The position numbers were made by a program, and so were the translations under genes. From Parvibaculum sp. (GTDB taxonomy: Bacteria > Pseudomonadota > Alphaproteobacteria > Parvibaculales > Parvibaculaceae), in contig JARLIS010000030.1 in assembly GCA_031291615.1 (NCBI GenBank), positions 1-64,000 on the forward strand: 64,000 nucleotides of DNA, read 5' to 3'. The first letter of the stretch is position 1. Each line of letters starts with the position of its first letter. Positions 9,393 to 19,174 of the stretch are shown piece by piece. The notes under the pieces are model-generated. The model was given only the letters and a program-made list of their open reading frames with translations, was not told the DNA's origin and did no database searches.

Positions 9393-11363
9393 ATGGCGGG
9401 GAAGGCGAATGCGGACAGGATATTGCTCGGTATCGCCGGGCTTCTCCTGATGCTCATCGCAGCGAGCGGCGCGCGCGCGGATGACTGGTCGCATTATGGC
9501 GGCGATGCGGGCGGCCAGCGCTATGTGGCGGCAAGCGAGATCGCGCCCGGCAATGTTTCCGCGCTGGCTGAAGCGTGGCGCTACCGGACGGGTGAGCTTG
9601 ACGCCGTGCCCGCGGACACGCGCAGAAAATACGCGTTCGAAGGCACGCCCATCCTTGTCGAGGGAAGCCTCATTCTCTGCACGCCCTTCAACAGGGTGGT
9701 GGCGCTCGATCCTGCGACGGGTGCGGAACGCTGGCGATATGACGCGAAGGTCGCGCTCGATCGGAAGCCCGGAAACCAATATGTCTGCCGTGGCGTCGCC
9801 TATTGGAAGGACGCTGCCGCGAAGGCGGACGACGTTTGCGCGTCGCGCATCTTCATGGGAACGGTCGACAGCCGCCTCATCGCACTCGATGCGAAAACGG
9901 GAAAGCCTTGCGCAGGCTTCGGACTCGACGCGGCAAGGCCCGGTGAAATCAATGCCGGCGCCGACATATCGCTCGTATGGCCGGGCGAATATCAGTTTAC
10001 CTCGCCGCCCGTCGTCGCGGCGGATACCGTCATCGTCGGTTCGTCGATCAGCGACAATGTGCGCGCCGATGCGCCAAAGGGCACGGTAAAAGCCTATGAC
10101 GCGCGCACGGGTGCGCCGAAGTGGAATTTCGATCCGGTGGCGCGCGGCGCGAAGGAGCAGCCCGGCAACTGGCCCTCAGGCGCTGCGGCGCATACCGGGC
10201 AGGCGAATGTATGGGCGCCGATTTCGGTCGATGAAAAGCGCGGGCTCGTTTTCCTGCCAACTTCGAGTCCGGGGCCCGATTTCTTCGGCGGCCTGCGCGC
10301 GGGCGACAACCGCTATTCCGATTCCGTCGTCGCGCTGAAGGCCGCGACCGGCGAGGTCGTCTGGTCGTTCCAGACCGTGCATCACGATGTGTGGGACTAC
10401 GATCTTCCTGCGCAGCCGACGCTTGCGACGCTCACGCGCGACGGCAAGCCTGTCGATGTCGTCGTGCAGGTGACAAAGACGGGTTTCATGTTCGTGCTCG
10501 AACGCGACACCGGCAAACCCTTCTTCGGCGTCGAGGAGCGGCCGGTGCCGCAGGGCGGCGCGCCCGGCGAGACGCTGTCGCCGACGCAACCCTTTCCGGT
10601 CAAGCCGCCCGCGCTCATTCCGCAGAAGCTCGAAAAGGGCGGCGCATGGGGGCTCGCCTGGTTCGACAAGCGCGCCTGCAACGCCAAGCTCGACAAGGCG
10701 CGCAATGAGGGCATTTTCACGCCGCCTTCGACGCAAGGGACGCTCATCTATCCATTCACGGGCGGCGGCGCGAACTGGGGTGGCATGGCCTTCGATCCGG
10801 CGCGGCGCATCGCCATCATCAACGAGAATATTGCGGGGCACATCGTCACTTTGTTTCCCGCGGGTGAATTCAAGTCGCGCAAGGAAGTCGACGAGAAGGC
10901 GGAAATCTCGCCGCAGCGCGGCGCGCCATTCGGCATGCGGCGCGATCTCTTCGTCTCGCCGCTCGGACTTCCCTGCACACCGCCGCCGTGGGGCAAGCTC
11001 GTCGCGGTAGATCTCAATGACGGCACGATCAAATGGTCGGTGCCGCTCGGCACGGTGCGCGACCTGGCGCCGGTGCCCATTCCGCTCAATTGGGGCGTGC
11101 CGAATTTCGGCGGTCCGCTCGTCACCGAAAGCGGGCTCGTCTTCATCGGCGCGGCGATGGACAATTACATTCGCGCTTTCGACGTCAATACCGGCGCCGA
11201 ACTCTGGAAGGGCCGCTTGCCGGCCGGTGGGCAGGCAACGCCCATGTCATATGTATGGAAGGGCAGGCAATATGTCGTCATCGCGGCCGGCGGGCATGCG
11301 CGTGCGGGAACGAAACTCGGCGACTATGTAATCGCCTATGCGCTGCCCGAAAAACGGAACTAG
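9393..11363 (+). CDS. PQQ-dependent dehydrogenase (quinoprotein glucose/polyol dehydrogenase-like)
   Basis: 656 residues from the ATG at 9393, preceded by TCGGAGGA. A signal peptide (about 1-30, ending GARA) directs it to the periplasm. The body is an eight-bladed propeller with repeated Trp-docking elements, e.g. LDPATGAERWRYD, LDAKTGKPCAGFG and AATGEVVWSFQTVHHDVWDYD. The C-terminal GGPLVTESGLVFIGAAMDNY and YVVIAAGGHARAGTKLGDY are typical of soluble or anchor-less relatives of membrane glucose dehydrogenase. No five-helix membrane domain is present. Substrate is not predictable from sequence. PQQ synthesis genes are absent from the window. Confidence 0.9.
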   Translation: MAGKANADRILLGIAGLLLMLIAASGARADDWSHYGGDAGGQRYVAASEIAPGNVSALAEAWRYRTGELDAVPADTRRKYAFEGTPILVEGSLILCTPFNRVVALDPATGAERWRYDAKVALDRKPGNQYVCRGVAYWKDAAAKADDVCASRIFMGTVDSRLIALDAKTGKPCAGFGLDAARPGEINAGADISLVWPGEYQFTSPPVVAADTVIVGSSISDNVRADAPKGTVKAYDARTGAPKWNFDPVARGAKEQPGNWPSGAAAHTGQANVWAPISVDEKRGLVFLPTSSPGPDFFGGLRAGDNRYSDSVVALKAATGEVVWSFQTVHHDVWDYDLPAQPTLATLTRDGKPVDVVVQVTKTGFMFVLERDTGKPFFGVEERPVPQGGAPGETLSPTQPFPVKPPALIPQKLEKGGAWGLAWFDKRACNAKLDKARNEGIFTPPSTQGTLIYPFTGGGANWGGMAFDPARRIAIINENIAGHIVTLFPAGEFKSRKEVDEKAEISPQRGAPFGMRRDLFVSPLGLPCTPPPWGKLVAVDLNDGTIKWSVPLGTVRDLAPVPIPLNWGVPNFGGPLVTESGLVFIGAAMDNYIRAFDVNTGAELWKGRLPAGGQATPMSYVWKGRQYVVIAAGGHARAGTKLGDYVIAYALPEKRN

Positions 11364-12508
11364 TCGGGCGACATCCATGCCGCGTTCGCTTTCGATGAGC
11401 GCACGGCGGCGTCGATGAAGCGCATGACGGCGAGGCCGTCGTTCATTCCGGGCGACAGAAGCGCGGAGGGCGACGGCGCGCGGGCGGCCTTGCGCGCCGC
11501 GATCAGTTCCGCCGCATCGGCATAGAGGCGCGCGAAGGCGGCGAAGTAGCTCTCCAGGCCCTTGAAGCCCTGCGCCGCCCACCATTCAAGCTCGGCCGTC
11601 TCGTCCGCATTCGGCGACAGCACTTCCGGGGCCGCGCCTATGCGGGCGAGGTGCAACTCGTTCGGCTTTTCGGCCGACCATGTGAGCGCGCCCTTTTCTC
11701 CGTGGATGGCGAAGCTCAGGCCGTTCGTTTGTCCGACTGCGACCTGCGAGCACCAGAGGCCGCCGCGCGCGCCGCCCTTGAAGCGCAGCAGCAGGCTCGC
11801 ATCATTGTCGAGCGCCGAGAGCGTGCCGAAGGCCGAAAGATCGGCGGCGACGGCATCGAGCTCAAGTCCGGTCACGTAGGTCAGGATGTGGAAGGCGTGG
11901 CTGCCGATGTCGGCCAGCGTGCCGGCTATGCCGCTCCGCGCGGGGTCGGTGCGCCAGACCGTCTGAGGCGTCGCGCCGGATTGTTCGAGGTCGGCCATCC
12001 AGCCCTGAAAGTAGCTGCTTCTGGCGGAGCGGATTTCGCCGAGCGCGCCGGAGCGGGCGATTTCGCGGGCGCGGCGCACCATGGCAAGGCCGGTATAGCT
12101 GTGGGTGACGATGAAGACGGCGTTCGCCGCTGCCGCCCGTGCGGCGAGGTCTTCGGCTTCTTCCCGCGTCGCCGTCATCGGCTTTTCGCAGACGATGTGG
12201 ATGCCGCGCTCCATGAAGGCGCGGGCGACGGGGGCATGGAGGTGGTTCGGCGTCAGGATGGCGACGGCCTCGATGCCGTCCGGCCGTGCGGCTTCGGCGG
12301 CGGCCATTTCCGCGAAAGACGCATAGCTGCGGTCGGGCGCAAGGCCTGCGCGGGCGGCTGAGGCCGCGGCCTTTTCGGCGGTGGAGGAAAGGCAGCCCGC
12401 GACGATTTCGAAATTGCCGTTCCGCGCGGCGGCGAGGCGGTGCAGGTCGCCCATCATCGAGCCTGCGCCGCCGCCGACCAGCCCGAGCCTGATTTTATGT
12501 TCCGCCAT
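11360..12508 (-). CDS. Gfo/Idh/MocA family oxidoreductase
   Basis: 382 residues. The N-terminal Rossmann fold reads GLVGGGAGSMMGDLH, then LTPNHLHAPVARAFMERG and the catalytic-lysine motif VCEKPMTATREEA. The second domain contains DIGSHAFHILTYVTG, with the conserved His. It is an NAD(P)-dependent sugar or polyol dehydrogenase by family; exact substrate unknown. Its stop codon overlaps that of the convergent PQQ dehydrogenase by two bases (CTAG), leaving no room for a terminator. Confidence 0.92.
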   Translation of the reverse strand: MAEHKIRLGLVGGGAGSMMGDLHRLAAARNGNFEIVAGCLSSTAEKAAASAARAGLAPDRSYASFAEMAAAEAARPDGIEAVAILTPNHLHAPVARAFMERGIHIVCEKPMTATREEAEDLAARAAAANAVFIVTHSYTGLAMVRRAREIARSGALGEIRSARSSYFQGWMADLEQSGATPQTVWRTDPARSGIAGTLADIGSHAFHILTYVTGLELDAVAADLSAFGTLSALDNDASLLLRFKGGARGGLWCSQVAVGQTNGLSFAIHGEKGALTWSAEKPNELHLARIGAAPEVLSPNADETAELEWWAAQGFKGLESYFAAFARLYADAAELIAARKAARAPSPSALLSPGMNDGLAVMRFIDAAVRSSKANAAWMSPD

Positions 12509-12547
12509 GTCGCTCCCCGCGTTTTCGGGAAGCCTAGCAGCCGGGCG

Positions 12548-13267
12548 TCAGGCCGACACCTTCTTCTTCATGCGCATGGCGATCTGTTCGAGCGAGAGAA
12601 GGTGGTTGCCTTCCTTCGGGATGTCGTAGACGGCGGTGTTCAGCGAGCGGACGAGCTTGCGGATGACGGTGCCGGTCTCGGGATGCGTGTCCACGTCGAT
12701 CACGTTGAAGCAGCAGGTGTTCTGGTCGATCATCGGCACGGTGGCAAGGCCGGTGTCGAAGGCCCAGCCGATGACGAGGCGGTTGATGCCGCCATGGGCG
12801 ACGAGGGCGAGCGTATCCCAATGGTCCTCGGCGAGCAGGCGCTCCAGCGCGGTGACGACGCGCGCGTTCACTTCCTCGAAGCTGTCGCCGCCGACATAGC
12901 GCGCGCCCGGAACGGCGGCGTCCTTGAAGCTGTAGGCAAGTTCGTGGAGGCTCATGTCGTTGCGGGCGTTGCTGTCGCCCTGGAACTCGACGAAGGCAGG
13001 GTCCTGCTCGATCTCAATGTCGCGACCCGCCAGGATCAGCGCGGCGGTCTCGACCGAGCGCGGAAAGCTCGACACGACGGCGCGGTCGAAGGGGATATTG
13101 GCTAGCGCCTTGCCGGTCATGGTCGCCTGCTCGCGGCCCCAAGGGGTCAGCGGAACGATGGTCGAATCCGCCACGCGGTTGCCGTAGTCGTCCACATAGG
13201 AGACGTCGCCATGGCGGAATAGATAGATGCGGCGGCGGCGCGAGCCGTCGAAAGCGGTGCGAAGCAT
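12548..13267 (-). CDS. Histidine phosphatase (phosphoglycerate mutase-like) family protein
   Basis: 239 residues from the ATG at 13267 (MLRTAFDGSRRRRIYLFRHGD). The phosphohistidine motif RHG is at about 18-20 and the second catalytic His is in TLALVAHGGINR. An Arg in SSFPRSVETA completes the pocket. Substrate unknown. The upstream in-frame extension to 13408 crosses a palindromic repeat and is not credible. Confidence 0.88.
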   Translation of the reverse strand: MLRTAFDGSRRRRIYLFRHGDVSYVDDYGNRVADSTIVPLTPWGREQATMTGKALANIPFDRAVVSSFPRSVETAALILAGRDIEIEQDPAFVEFQGDSNARNDMSLHELAYSFKDAAVPGARYVGGDSFEEVNARVVTALERLLAEDHWDTLALVAHGGINRLVIGWAFDTGLATVPMIDQNTCCFNVIDVDTHPETGTVIRKLVRSLNTAVYDIPKEGNHLLSLEQIAMRMKKKVSA

Positions 13268-13369
13268 GGGTGGACCCTCGTGGGAATGACGATGGGCGGA
13301 GTATAGGACGGATTGTGACGGGGGCGTGAAGATGGCTTGCGCCCGGACGCGTCTTCCTCTCCCTCCGTC

Positions 13370-13451
13370 ATGGCCCGACTTGTTCGGGCCATCTACGTCT
13401 TTCGTCAAAGCATGAGGTCAAGGCGTGGATGCCCCGCATAAAGCGGGGCAT
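13370..13451. repeat. Family B composite palindromic element, copy 2
   Basis: Two perfect 9-bp palindromes, ATGGCCCGA/TCGGGCCAT (13370-13392) and ATGCCCCGC/GCGGGGCAT (13429-13451), face each other. They are flanked outside by GTC and GACG and joined by imperfect inverted CTACGTCTT...AAGGCGTGG. The layout is the same as at 36858. Confidence 0.8.
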
Positions 13452-13471
13452 GACGAATGAGGAGAACGGCC

Positions 13472-14779
13472 TCACGCCTTTCCGAAGACCCGCTTGAAAA
13501 TCGTGTCCACATGCTTGGTGTGGTAGCCGAGGTCGAACAGGTCTTCGAGTTCCTTGGCCGAGAGTTTCGCCGAAACGTCCTTGTCCGCCTTCAGCAGCTC
13601 GAGGAAATTGCCCTCGCCGCGCCACACCGGCATGGCGTTGCGCTGGACGAGGCGGTAGCTGTCCTCGCGGCTCACGCCCTTCTGCGTCAGCGCCAGCAGC
13701 ACGCGCTGCGAATGGACCAGGCCGCCGAGCTTGTCGAGATTGCGCTGCATGTTCTCAGGGTAGACGAGCAGCTTGTCGACGACGCCGGCGAGGCGGACGA
13801 GCGCGAAGTCGAGGGTGACGGTCGCATCCGGGCCGATCATGCGCTCGACGGAGGAGTGCGAGATGTCGCGCTCGTGCCAGAGGGCGACGTTTTCCATGGC
13901 CGGCATCGCCATGCCGCGCACGAGGCGGGCAAGGCCGGTCAGGTTTTCGGTGAGTACCGGATTGCGCTTGTGCGGCATGGCCGACGAGCCTTTCTGGCCT
14001 TCGGAGAAAAACTCCTCCGCTTCCAGAACTTCGGAGCGTTGCAGGTGGCGGATTTCGGTCGCCACGCGCTCGATGCAGCTTGCGACGACGCCGAGGGTGG
14101 CAAAGTACATGGCGTGGCGGTCGCGCGGGATCACCTGCGTCGAGACGGGTTCGGGCTCGAGGCCCATTTTGGCTGCGACGTGTTCCTCGACGCTCGGGTC
14201 GATATTGGCGAAGGTGCCGACGGCGCCGGAAATGGCGCAGGTCGCGACTTCCTTGCGCGCATTGACGAGGCGCTCGCGGCAACGGGCGAATTCGGCGTAG
14301 GCCTGGGCGAGCTTCAAGCCGAAAGTCGTCGGCTCGGCATGGATGCCATGGCTGCGGCCGATGGTGGGGGTGTTCTTGTATTCGAAGGCGCGGCGCTTCA
14401 GCGCGGCGAGCACGAGGTCCACATCGGCGATCAGCAGGTCGGCAGCGCGGACGAGCTGCACATTGAGGCAGGTGTCGAGCACGTCCGACGAGGTCATGCC
14501 CTGATGGACGAAGCGGGACTCAGGCCCGATGAATTCGCCGAGATGCGTCAGGAAGGCGATGACGTCGTGTTTCACCTCGCGCTCGATCTCGTCGATGCGC
14601 TCGACGTTGAAATTCGCCTTGCCGCCGAGGTCCCAGATTTTCTTCGCCGCTTCCTTCGGGATCACGCCGAGCTCCGCCAGCGCATCGCAGGCATGGGCCT
14701 CGATCTCGAACCAGATGCGGAACTTGGTGTCCGGGGTCCAGATCGAAACCATTTCGGGCCGCGAATAGCGGGGGATCAT
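13472..14779 (-). CDS. purB: Adenylosuccinate lyase
   Basis: 435 residues from the ATG at 14779 (MIPRYSRPEM), with AAGG 8 nt upstream; a TTG two codons earlier is possible but less likely. The fumarase/aspartase signature GSSAMPHKRNP lies near 260-270. FVHQGMTSSDVLDTCLNVQL and GRSHGIHAEPTTFG carry the other active-site His and Ser residues. It cleaves SAICAR and adenylosuccinate to fumarate plus AICAR or AMP. It is separate from the purCSQL cluster. Confidence 0.97.
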   Translation of the reverse strand: MIPRYSRPEMVSIWTPDTKFRIWFEIEAHACDALAELGVIPKEAAKKIWDLGGKANFNVERIDEIEREVKHDVIAFLTHLGEFIGPESRFVHQGMTSSDVLDTCLNVQLVRAADLLIADVDLVLAALKRRAFEYKNTPTIGRSHGIHAEPTTFGLKLAQAYAEFARCRERLVNARKEVATCAISGAVGTFANIDPSVEEHVAAKMGLEPEPVSTQVIPRDRHAMYFATLGVVASCIERVATEIRHLQRSEVLEAEEFFSEGQKGSSAMPHKRNPVLTENLTGLARLVRGMAMPAMENVALWHERDISHSSVERMIGPDATVTLDFALVRLAGVVDKLLVYPENMQRNLDKLGGLVHSQRVLLALTQKGVSREDSYRLVQRNAMPVWRGEGNFLELLKADKDVSAKLSAKELEDLFDLGYHTKHVDTIFKRVFGKA

Positions 14780-14840
14780 GGGCAAAGCCTTACGGAAGGT
14801 TGGGGAGAAAGCGAGGGTTTATCAGGTTGGGGGTGGAGGC

Positions 14841-15668
14841 TCAAGGGCGTGACGCCAGCAGCGATCTGATCCGTTCGGCATCCGCGGGCGTGACCGGATT
14901 ATAGACCACCATGCCAAGGTCGGGACGGCCATCGACGGCAAAGGCCGAATATTCCATGCCTATCGGGCCGGCGACCGGATGGCGCAGAATTTTCACGCCA
15001 TCGCCATGCTTGCGGACGTCATTGTTGCGCCACATGGTTTCAAATTCGGGGCTTAGCCGGCAGAGATCGTCGACCATCGCCTGAACGCTTTTCGCAGCGC
15101 CGGCGCGGGCCACATCCGCCCGGAAGGCCGCCACCACAAAGCGCGCGACGTTTTCCCAGTCGGTCTGGGCGGCGCGGACGCGCGGATTGCAGAAGATGAG
15201 GCGGAGAATATTGCGCTCGCCGACCGGGAGCTTGCTGTAATCGGTCAATATCACCGTGGCGGCGCGGTTCCAGGCCACGACGTCCCATGTGGGAGTCTTC
15301 ACAAAAGCCGGGCTGAATTCGAGCGCATCGAGCACGCGTTGGAGGCGCGGCGTGACGCCTTCTGCGGCGTGGTACTGAACTTCGGGCGGTCGGCCGAGGC
15401 CGAGCAGGAACAGGTGCTCGCGCTCCACATCCGTCAGCATCATGGCGCGGGAAATGCGATCGAGCACATCGGCCGATGGCGCGCCGCCGCGCCCCTGTTC
15501 GAGCCAGGTGTACCAGGTGGCGCTGACATTGGCGCGCTGCGCCACTTCTTCGCGCCTCAGTCCCGGCGTGCGCCTGCGCGTCAGCGGAAAGCCGAAGGAG
15601 GCCGGATCGAGTTTGGCGCGGCGGTCCTTCAAATAGGTCCCAAGCAGATTGTCGTCCGCGGGCGGCAT
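14841..15668 (-). CDS. Helix-turn-helix regulator with MmyB-like C-terminal domain
   Basis: 275 residues. The XRE-type HTH spans about 30-75 (TPGLRREEVAQRANVSATWY, then TWLEQGR). The C-terminal MmyB/PAS-like ligand domain includes SPAFVKTPTWDVVAWNRAA and IGMEYSAFAVDGRPDLGMVVYNP. Members of this family typically control an adjacent oxidoreductase. Here the divergent neighbour is an NAD-dependent epimerase-like protein across a 98-bp AT-rich gap, so that gene is the likely target. Confidence 0.88.
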   Translation of the reverse strand: MPPADDNLLGTYLKDRRAKLDPASFGFPLTRRRTPGLRREEVAQRANVSATWYTWLEQGRGGAPSADVLDRISRAMMLTDVEREHLFLLGLGRPPEVQYHAAEGVTPRLQRVLDALEFSPAFVKTPTWDVVAWNRAATVILTDYSKLPVGERNILRLIFCNPRVRAAQTDWENVARFVVAAFRADVARAGAAKSVQAMVDDLCRLSPEFETMWRNNDVRKHGDGVKILRHPVAGPIGMEYSAFAVDGRPDLGMVVYNPVTPADAERIRSLLASRP

Positions 15669-15766
15669 GGCGATCCTGTTAGTTATTATACCTGTATATT
15701 TACACTACTTTACTAGAATAATGGGAGTGCCGATAGTCTTCTCCATCACCCATGGAGGATTTGCCT

Positions 15767-16660
15767 ATGCGCGTTTTCGTCACCGGCGCGACCGGGTTTG
15801 TCGGCTCTGCCGTTGTCAGGGAATTGCTCGGTGCGGGCCACAAGGTTCTCGGCCTTGCGCGCTCGGATGCGGGGGCTGCGTCGCTCGCGGCGGCGGGCGC
15901 GGAAGTGCATCGCGGTTCGCTCGAAGATATCGAGAGCCTGCGCAGCGGCGCGGCAGGCGCGGACGGCGTGATCCATACCGCTTTCATTCACGACTTTTCC
16001 AAATTTGCCGAGAATGCGGAAGTCGACCGGCGTGCCATCGAAACGCTGGGCGCGGCGCTTGCCGGGTCCGACCGTCCGCTGATCGTGACGTCGGGGACCG
16101 GGATGCTGGTGCCGGGGCAAGTGGCGACGGAAGACACGGCTGCGCCCGCCGGTCCGCACAGCACGCCGCGCGTGTCTGAACAGACGGCGCTTGCGATGCT
16201 GTCGCGCGGCGTCAATGCATCGGTGATGCGGCTGCCACCATCGGTTCATGGCGAGGGCGATCACGGTTTCGTTCCGCTGCTCATCGGCATCGCGCGCGAG
16301 AAGGGCGCGGCTGCCTATATCGGCGAGGGGCGCAATCATTGGCCCGCGGTTCACCGGCTCGATGCGGCGCGGCTTTACAGGCTGGCGCTGGAGAAGGGCA
16401 GCGCGGGCGCGCGCTATCATGCGGTGGCGGAGGAGGGGATCCCGTTCCGCGATATTGCGGGCGAGATAGGCCGTGGACTGAAGGTACCGGTGATCGCCAA
16501 ATCCGCCGAGGAAGCCGCCGACCACTTCGGCTGGTTCGCCATGTTCGCGGGCATGGACAATCGGGCGTCGAGCGCGCGCACGCGGCGAGAGCTGGGCTGG
16601 GAGCCCAGCTTGCCCGGGCTCATTGCCGATATGGAACCGGCCGGTTATTTCGCGCGCTGA
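15767..16660 (+). CDS. Extended SDR, NAD-dependent epimerase/dehydratase-like
   Basis: 297 residues from the ATG at 15767 ([17 protein letters not shown]), chosen because GGAGGA lies 7 nt upstream; an ATG five codons earlier would lack a ribosome site. The glycine-rich TGATGFVGS binds NAD(P). The usual YxxxK is not obvious: the region reads [11 protein letters not shown], so the catalytic Tyr may be absent, placing it among atypical SDRs related to NmrA- or isoflavone-reductase-like proteins. Its 3' end overlaps the convergent LysR gene by 16 bp. Confidence 0.85.
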   Translation: MRVFVTGATGFVGSAVVRELLGAGHKVLGLARSDAGAASLAAAGAEVHRGSLEDIESLRSGAAGADGVIHTAFIHDFSKFAENAEVDRRAIETLGAALAGSDRPLIVTSGTGMLVPGQVATEDTAAPAGPHSTPRVSEQTALAMLSRGVNASVMRLPPSVHGEGDHGFVPLLIGIAREKGAAAYIGEGRNHWPAVHRLDAARLYRLALEKGSAGARYHAVAEEGIPFRDIAGEIGRGLKVPVIAKSAEEAADHFGWFAMFAGMDNRASSARTRRELGWEPSLPGLIADMEPAGYFAR

Positions 16661-17589
16661 GGGGCCGGGCCCGGGCGGTATCGCAATTCCTCGACGCGGT
16701 GGCCCATTTCGGTCAGGCAATCGAGGAAATGCAGTGCCGTGGGACCGGGTGGGGCCTTTACCGCCCAGAAGGCGGCGAAACGCTGGAGCGGCGGATTGGT
16801 GACGCCGCTGCATTCGAGAACCTTGAGGCGTCCCGCGGCGAGATCGTCCGTCACCAGATGTTCGATGGCGAAGGTCCAGCCGAGACCTTCGCGCAGCAGC
16901 GCCAGCAACATGTCCTTGCTGTCGACGATCCAGACGTCGGTGGTGTGCACCTTGTAGTCGAAGTCGCGGGCTTCCTGCTTGCGGTCGGCGAGAACGATCT
17001 GGCGATAGTCGTCGAGGGCGATGAGCGGGAAAGGCGCGTTGAGGCGCGCCAGCGGATGAGAGGGCGCGGCGACGATGCGCTTGGGCCAGGCGGCGATTTC
17101 GCGCCCGTCGAATTTCTTCGCCTGCAATCCGGCGTAAAGACCGATGATGCCAATCTGGACACGCTTCTCGGTCACGTCCGTCAGAATGCGTTCAGGATTG
17201 CCGCTGTAAAAGCGCAGGCCCGCATGGGGCATCGTTTCGTGAAAGCGCGAGGCGGCGCGGGCGAGAGCGGCCGTGTCGAACTCGATATCGACGGCGATGG
17301 TCAGTTCGACATCGCCTTGCGTCTTCAGCGCCTCGGCCCGCGCCATCAGCCGGTCCACGCGGCGGAAGATGATTTCGGCATCGGCAAGAACGGCGCGGCC
17401 CGCTTCGGTGAGTTCGGGGCGGTAGCCGCTGCGGTCGAAAAGCTCGATCTGAAGCTGCGCCTCCAGATTGGCGATGGCGTAGCTCACCGCCGAGACGGCG
17501 CGGCCCAACTGCTTTGCGGCGGCGGAAAAGCTGCCGGTTTCGGCGACCGTCAGAAAGACTTCGAGCTGATCGATCAGGTTCGGTTGCAT
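16645..17589 (-). CDS. LysR family transcriptional regulator
   Basis: 314 residues from the ATG at 17589 ([20 protein letters not shown]). The winged HTH ([20 protein letters not shown], then ANLEAQL) is followed by a periplasmic-binding-like effector domain. It is divergent from the Tat-exported amidase across 106 bp containing a 13-bp palindrome, the usual LysR arrangement, so control of the amidase is likely. Confidence 0.9.
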   Translation of the reverse strand: MQPNLIDQLEVFLTVAETGSFSAAAKQLGRAVSAVSYAIANLEAQLQIELFDRSGYRPELTEAGRAVLADAEIIFRRVDRLMARAEALKTQGDVELTIAVDIEFDTAALARAASRFHETMPHAGLRFYSGNPERILTDVTEKRVQIGIIGLYAGLQAKKFDGREIAAWPKRIVAAPSHPLARLNAPFPLIALDDYRQIVLADRKQEARDFDYKVHTTDVWIVDSKDMLLALLREGLGWTFAIEHLVTDDLAAGRLKVLECSGVTNPPLQRFAAFWAVKAPPGPTALHFLDCLTEMGHRVEELRYRPGPAPQRAK

Positions 17590-17612
17590 GGGTATTTCAG
17601 AAAATCTGTAAG

Positions 17613-17625
17613 AGATTGACAATCT
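17613..17625. promoter_or_regulatory. Candidate LysR-type binding palindrome
   Basis: AGATTGACAATCT is a perfect palindrome about one central base in the LysR-amidase gap, 24 bp upstream of the LysR start and 70 bp upstream of the amidase ATG. It fits the T-N11-A rule of LysR boxes. Assignment is by position. Confidence 0.5.
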
Positions 17626-17695
17626 TATCTCATTTTTTCGGGCATTCCGACAGGTATGATCTTTCCAACGAGAGACGATTCACAGGGGAGAGACC

Positions 17696-19174
17696 ATGAC
17701 CGTTCAACTCAATCGCCGTCACTTTCTGGGCACCGCCGCCGCCGGCGCCATCGTCGCCGGGGCTGCGAGCCTTCGGCCCAAATTCGCTTTCGCCAAGGAC
17801 AGTTTCGTCAATCTCGACGCGATGGCGCAGGCGGAACTGGTGCGCAAAAAGGAAGTGACGTCGCTCGAACTCGTCGAGGCCGCCATCGGGCGCATTGAGG
17901 CGGTCAACGGCAAGGTCAATGCGGTCGTCTATGAAGCCTTCGACATGGCGCGGGCGGCGGCCAAGGGCAAGCTGCCCGAAAGCCCGCTTTCCGGCGTGCC
18001 TTATCTCATCAAGGATCTCGACGATGTGAAGGGGATGCGGCATACGAGCGGCTCGCGTCTTTTCGCCAAGAACATTTCCGAGAAAACGTCGCCGGTGCCG
18101 GAAAGCGCGATCCGCGCCGGCATGGTTGTGCTCGGCAAAACCAATACGCCGGAATTCGGTCTTCTCGGCACGACGGAGGGGCTGCTGCTCGGAGCCTGCC
18201 ACAATCCGTGGAACCTCGGACATTCGACCGGCGGTTCGTCGGGCGGTGCTGCGGCGGCGGTGGCGTCCGGCATGTTGCCGGTCGCGCATGCGTCGGACGG
18301 CGGCGGGTCGATCCGCATCCCCGCGTCCTCATGCGGCCTTTTCGGCATGAAGCCGTCGCGCGGGCGCATGAATATCGGCCTCGAAATGCCGGGCGATATC
18401 GCCGTCGAGAATTGCGTCAGCCGCACGGTGCGCGATGGCGCCATGGTGTTCTCGCTGTCGGAAGACGCTGCGCCGCTGAAGCCGGTCGGTTTCGTTTCCG
18501 GTCCGTCGAAGAAGCGTCTCAAGATTGCGTTCAACACGATGAACTATTACGGCACCGAGCCGCATCCCGACGTGAAGGCGGCTGTCGAGGCGACTGCGAA
18601 ACTCTGCGCCGGGCTCGGCCACGAGATCGTCGAGGTGAAAAATCCGATCGACGGACGCGAGTTCATCGACGCGTTCCTGACGGTATGGGCTTCGGGCCCG
18701 GCAAGCCTCGTCGCGCTGGCGAAAAGCAAGGGGCTGAAGCCCGAAGACGTGCTGGAGCCCTGGACCATCGGACTTGCCGAGTTCTATGCGCAGAAGCCGA
18801 AGGATGCGATGCAGGTGTCGCTGGCGAAGTTTGCCGAAGCGGAAAAAGCTATCGATGCCTTCATGGCGAATTACGATGTGTGGCTGACGCCGGTTCTCAA
18901 TTCGCCCGCGCCCAAGCTCGGCGAGCAGGCGCCGACCGTTCCGTTCAAGACGCTCTATGAGCGCACCATCGACTACGTGACCTATACGCCGATCCACAAT
19001 GTGGCGGGCACGCCTGCCATGTCGGTGCCGCTCGGCATGAGCCGCGACGGGCTTCCCATCGGCAGCCAGTTCGCGGCGGCCAAGGGCGGCGAGGGCGTGC
19101 TCTTCGCGCTCGCCTATGAGCTTGAGGCGGCGCAGCCCTGGGCGGGCAAGCATGCGCCCGTCTATGCGGGCTGA
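17696..19174 (+). CDS. Tat-exported amidase-signature enzyme (6-aminohexanoate-cyclic-dimer hydrolase-like)
   Basis: 492 residues. The N terminus NRRHFLGTAAAGAIVAGAAS is a twin-arginine signal. The Ser-cisSer-Lys triad is visible: Lys106 in GVPYLIKDLDD, cis-Ser182 in STGGSSGGAAAA, and nucleophile Ser205 in DGGGSIRIPASSCG. These enzymes hydrolyse amides or cyclic oligoamides; the residue pattern resembles NylA-type enzymes, but the substrate is uncertain. Preceded by AGGGGAGAG. It overlaps the convergent decarboxylase gene by 13 bp at its 3' end. Confidence 0.9.
   Translation: MTVQLNRRHFLGTAAAGAIVAGAASLRPKFAFAKDSFVNLDAMAQAELVRKKEVTSLELVEAAIGRIEAVNGKVNAVVYEAFDMARAAAKGKLPESPLSGVPYLIKDLDDVKGMRHTSGSRLFAKNISEKTSPVPESAIRAGMVVLGKTNTPEFGLLGTTEGLLLGACHNPWNLGHSTGGSSGGAAAAVASGMLPVAHASDGGGSIRIPASSCGLFGMKPSRGRMNIGLEMPGDIAVENCVSRTVRDGAMVFSLSEDAAPLKPVGFVSGPSKKRLKIAFNTMNYYGTEPHPDVKAAVEATAKLCAGLGHEIVEVKNPIDGREFIDAFLTVWASGPASLVALAKSKGLKPEDVLEPWTIGLAEFYAQKPKDAMQVSLAKFAEAEKAIDAFMANYDVWLTPVLNSPAPKLGEQAPTVPFKTLYERTIDYVTYTPIHNVAGTPAMSVPLGMSRDGLPIGSQFAAAKGGEGVLFALAYELEAAQPWAGKHAPVYAG

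Noticed and set aside
13457..14869. 470-residue rightward open frame
   Set aside because: Antisense of purB, which is complete and has its signature motif.
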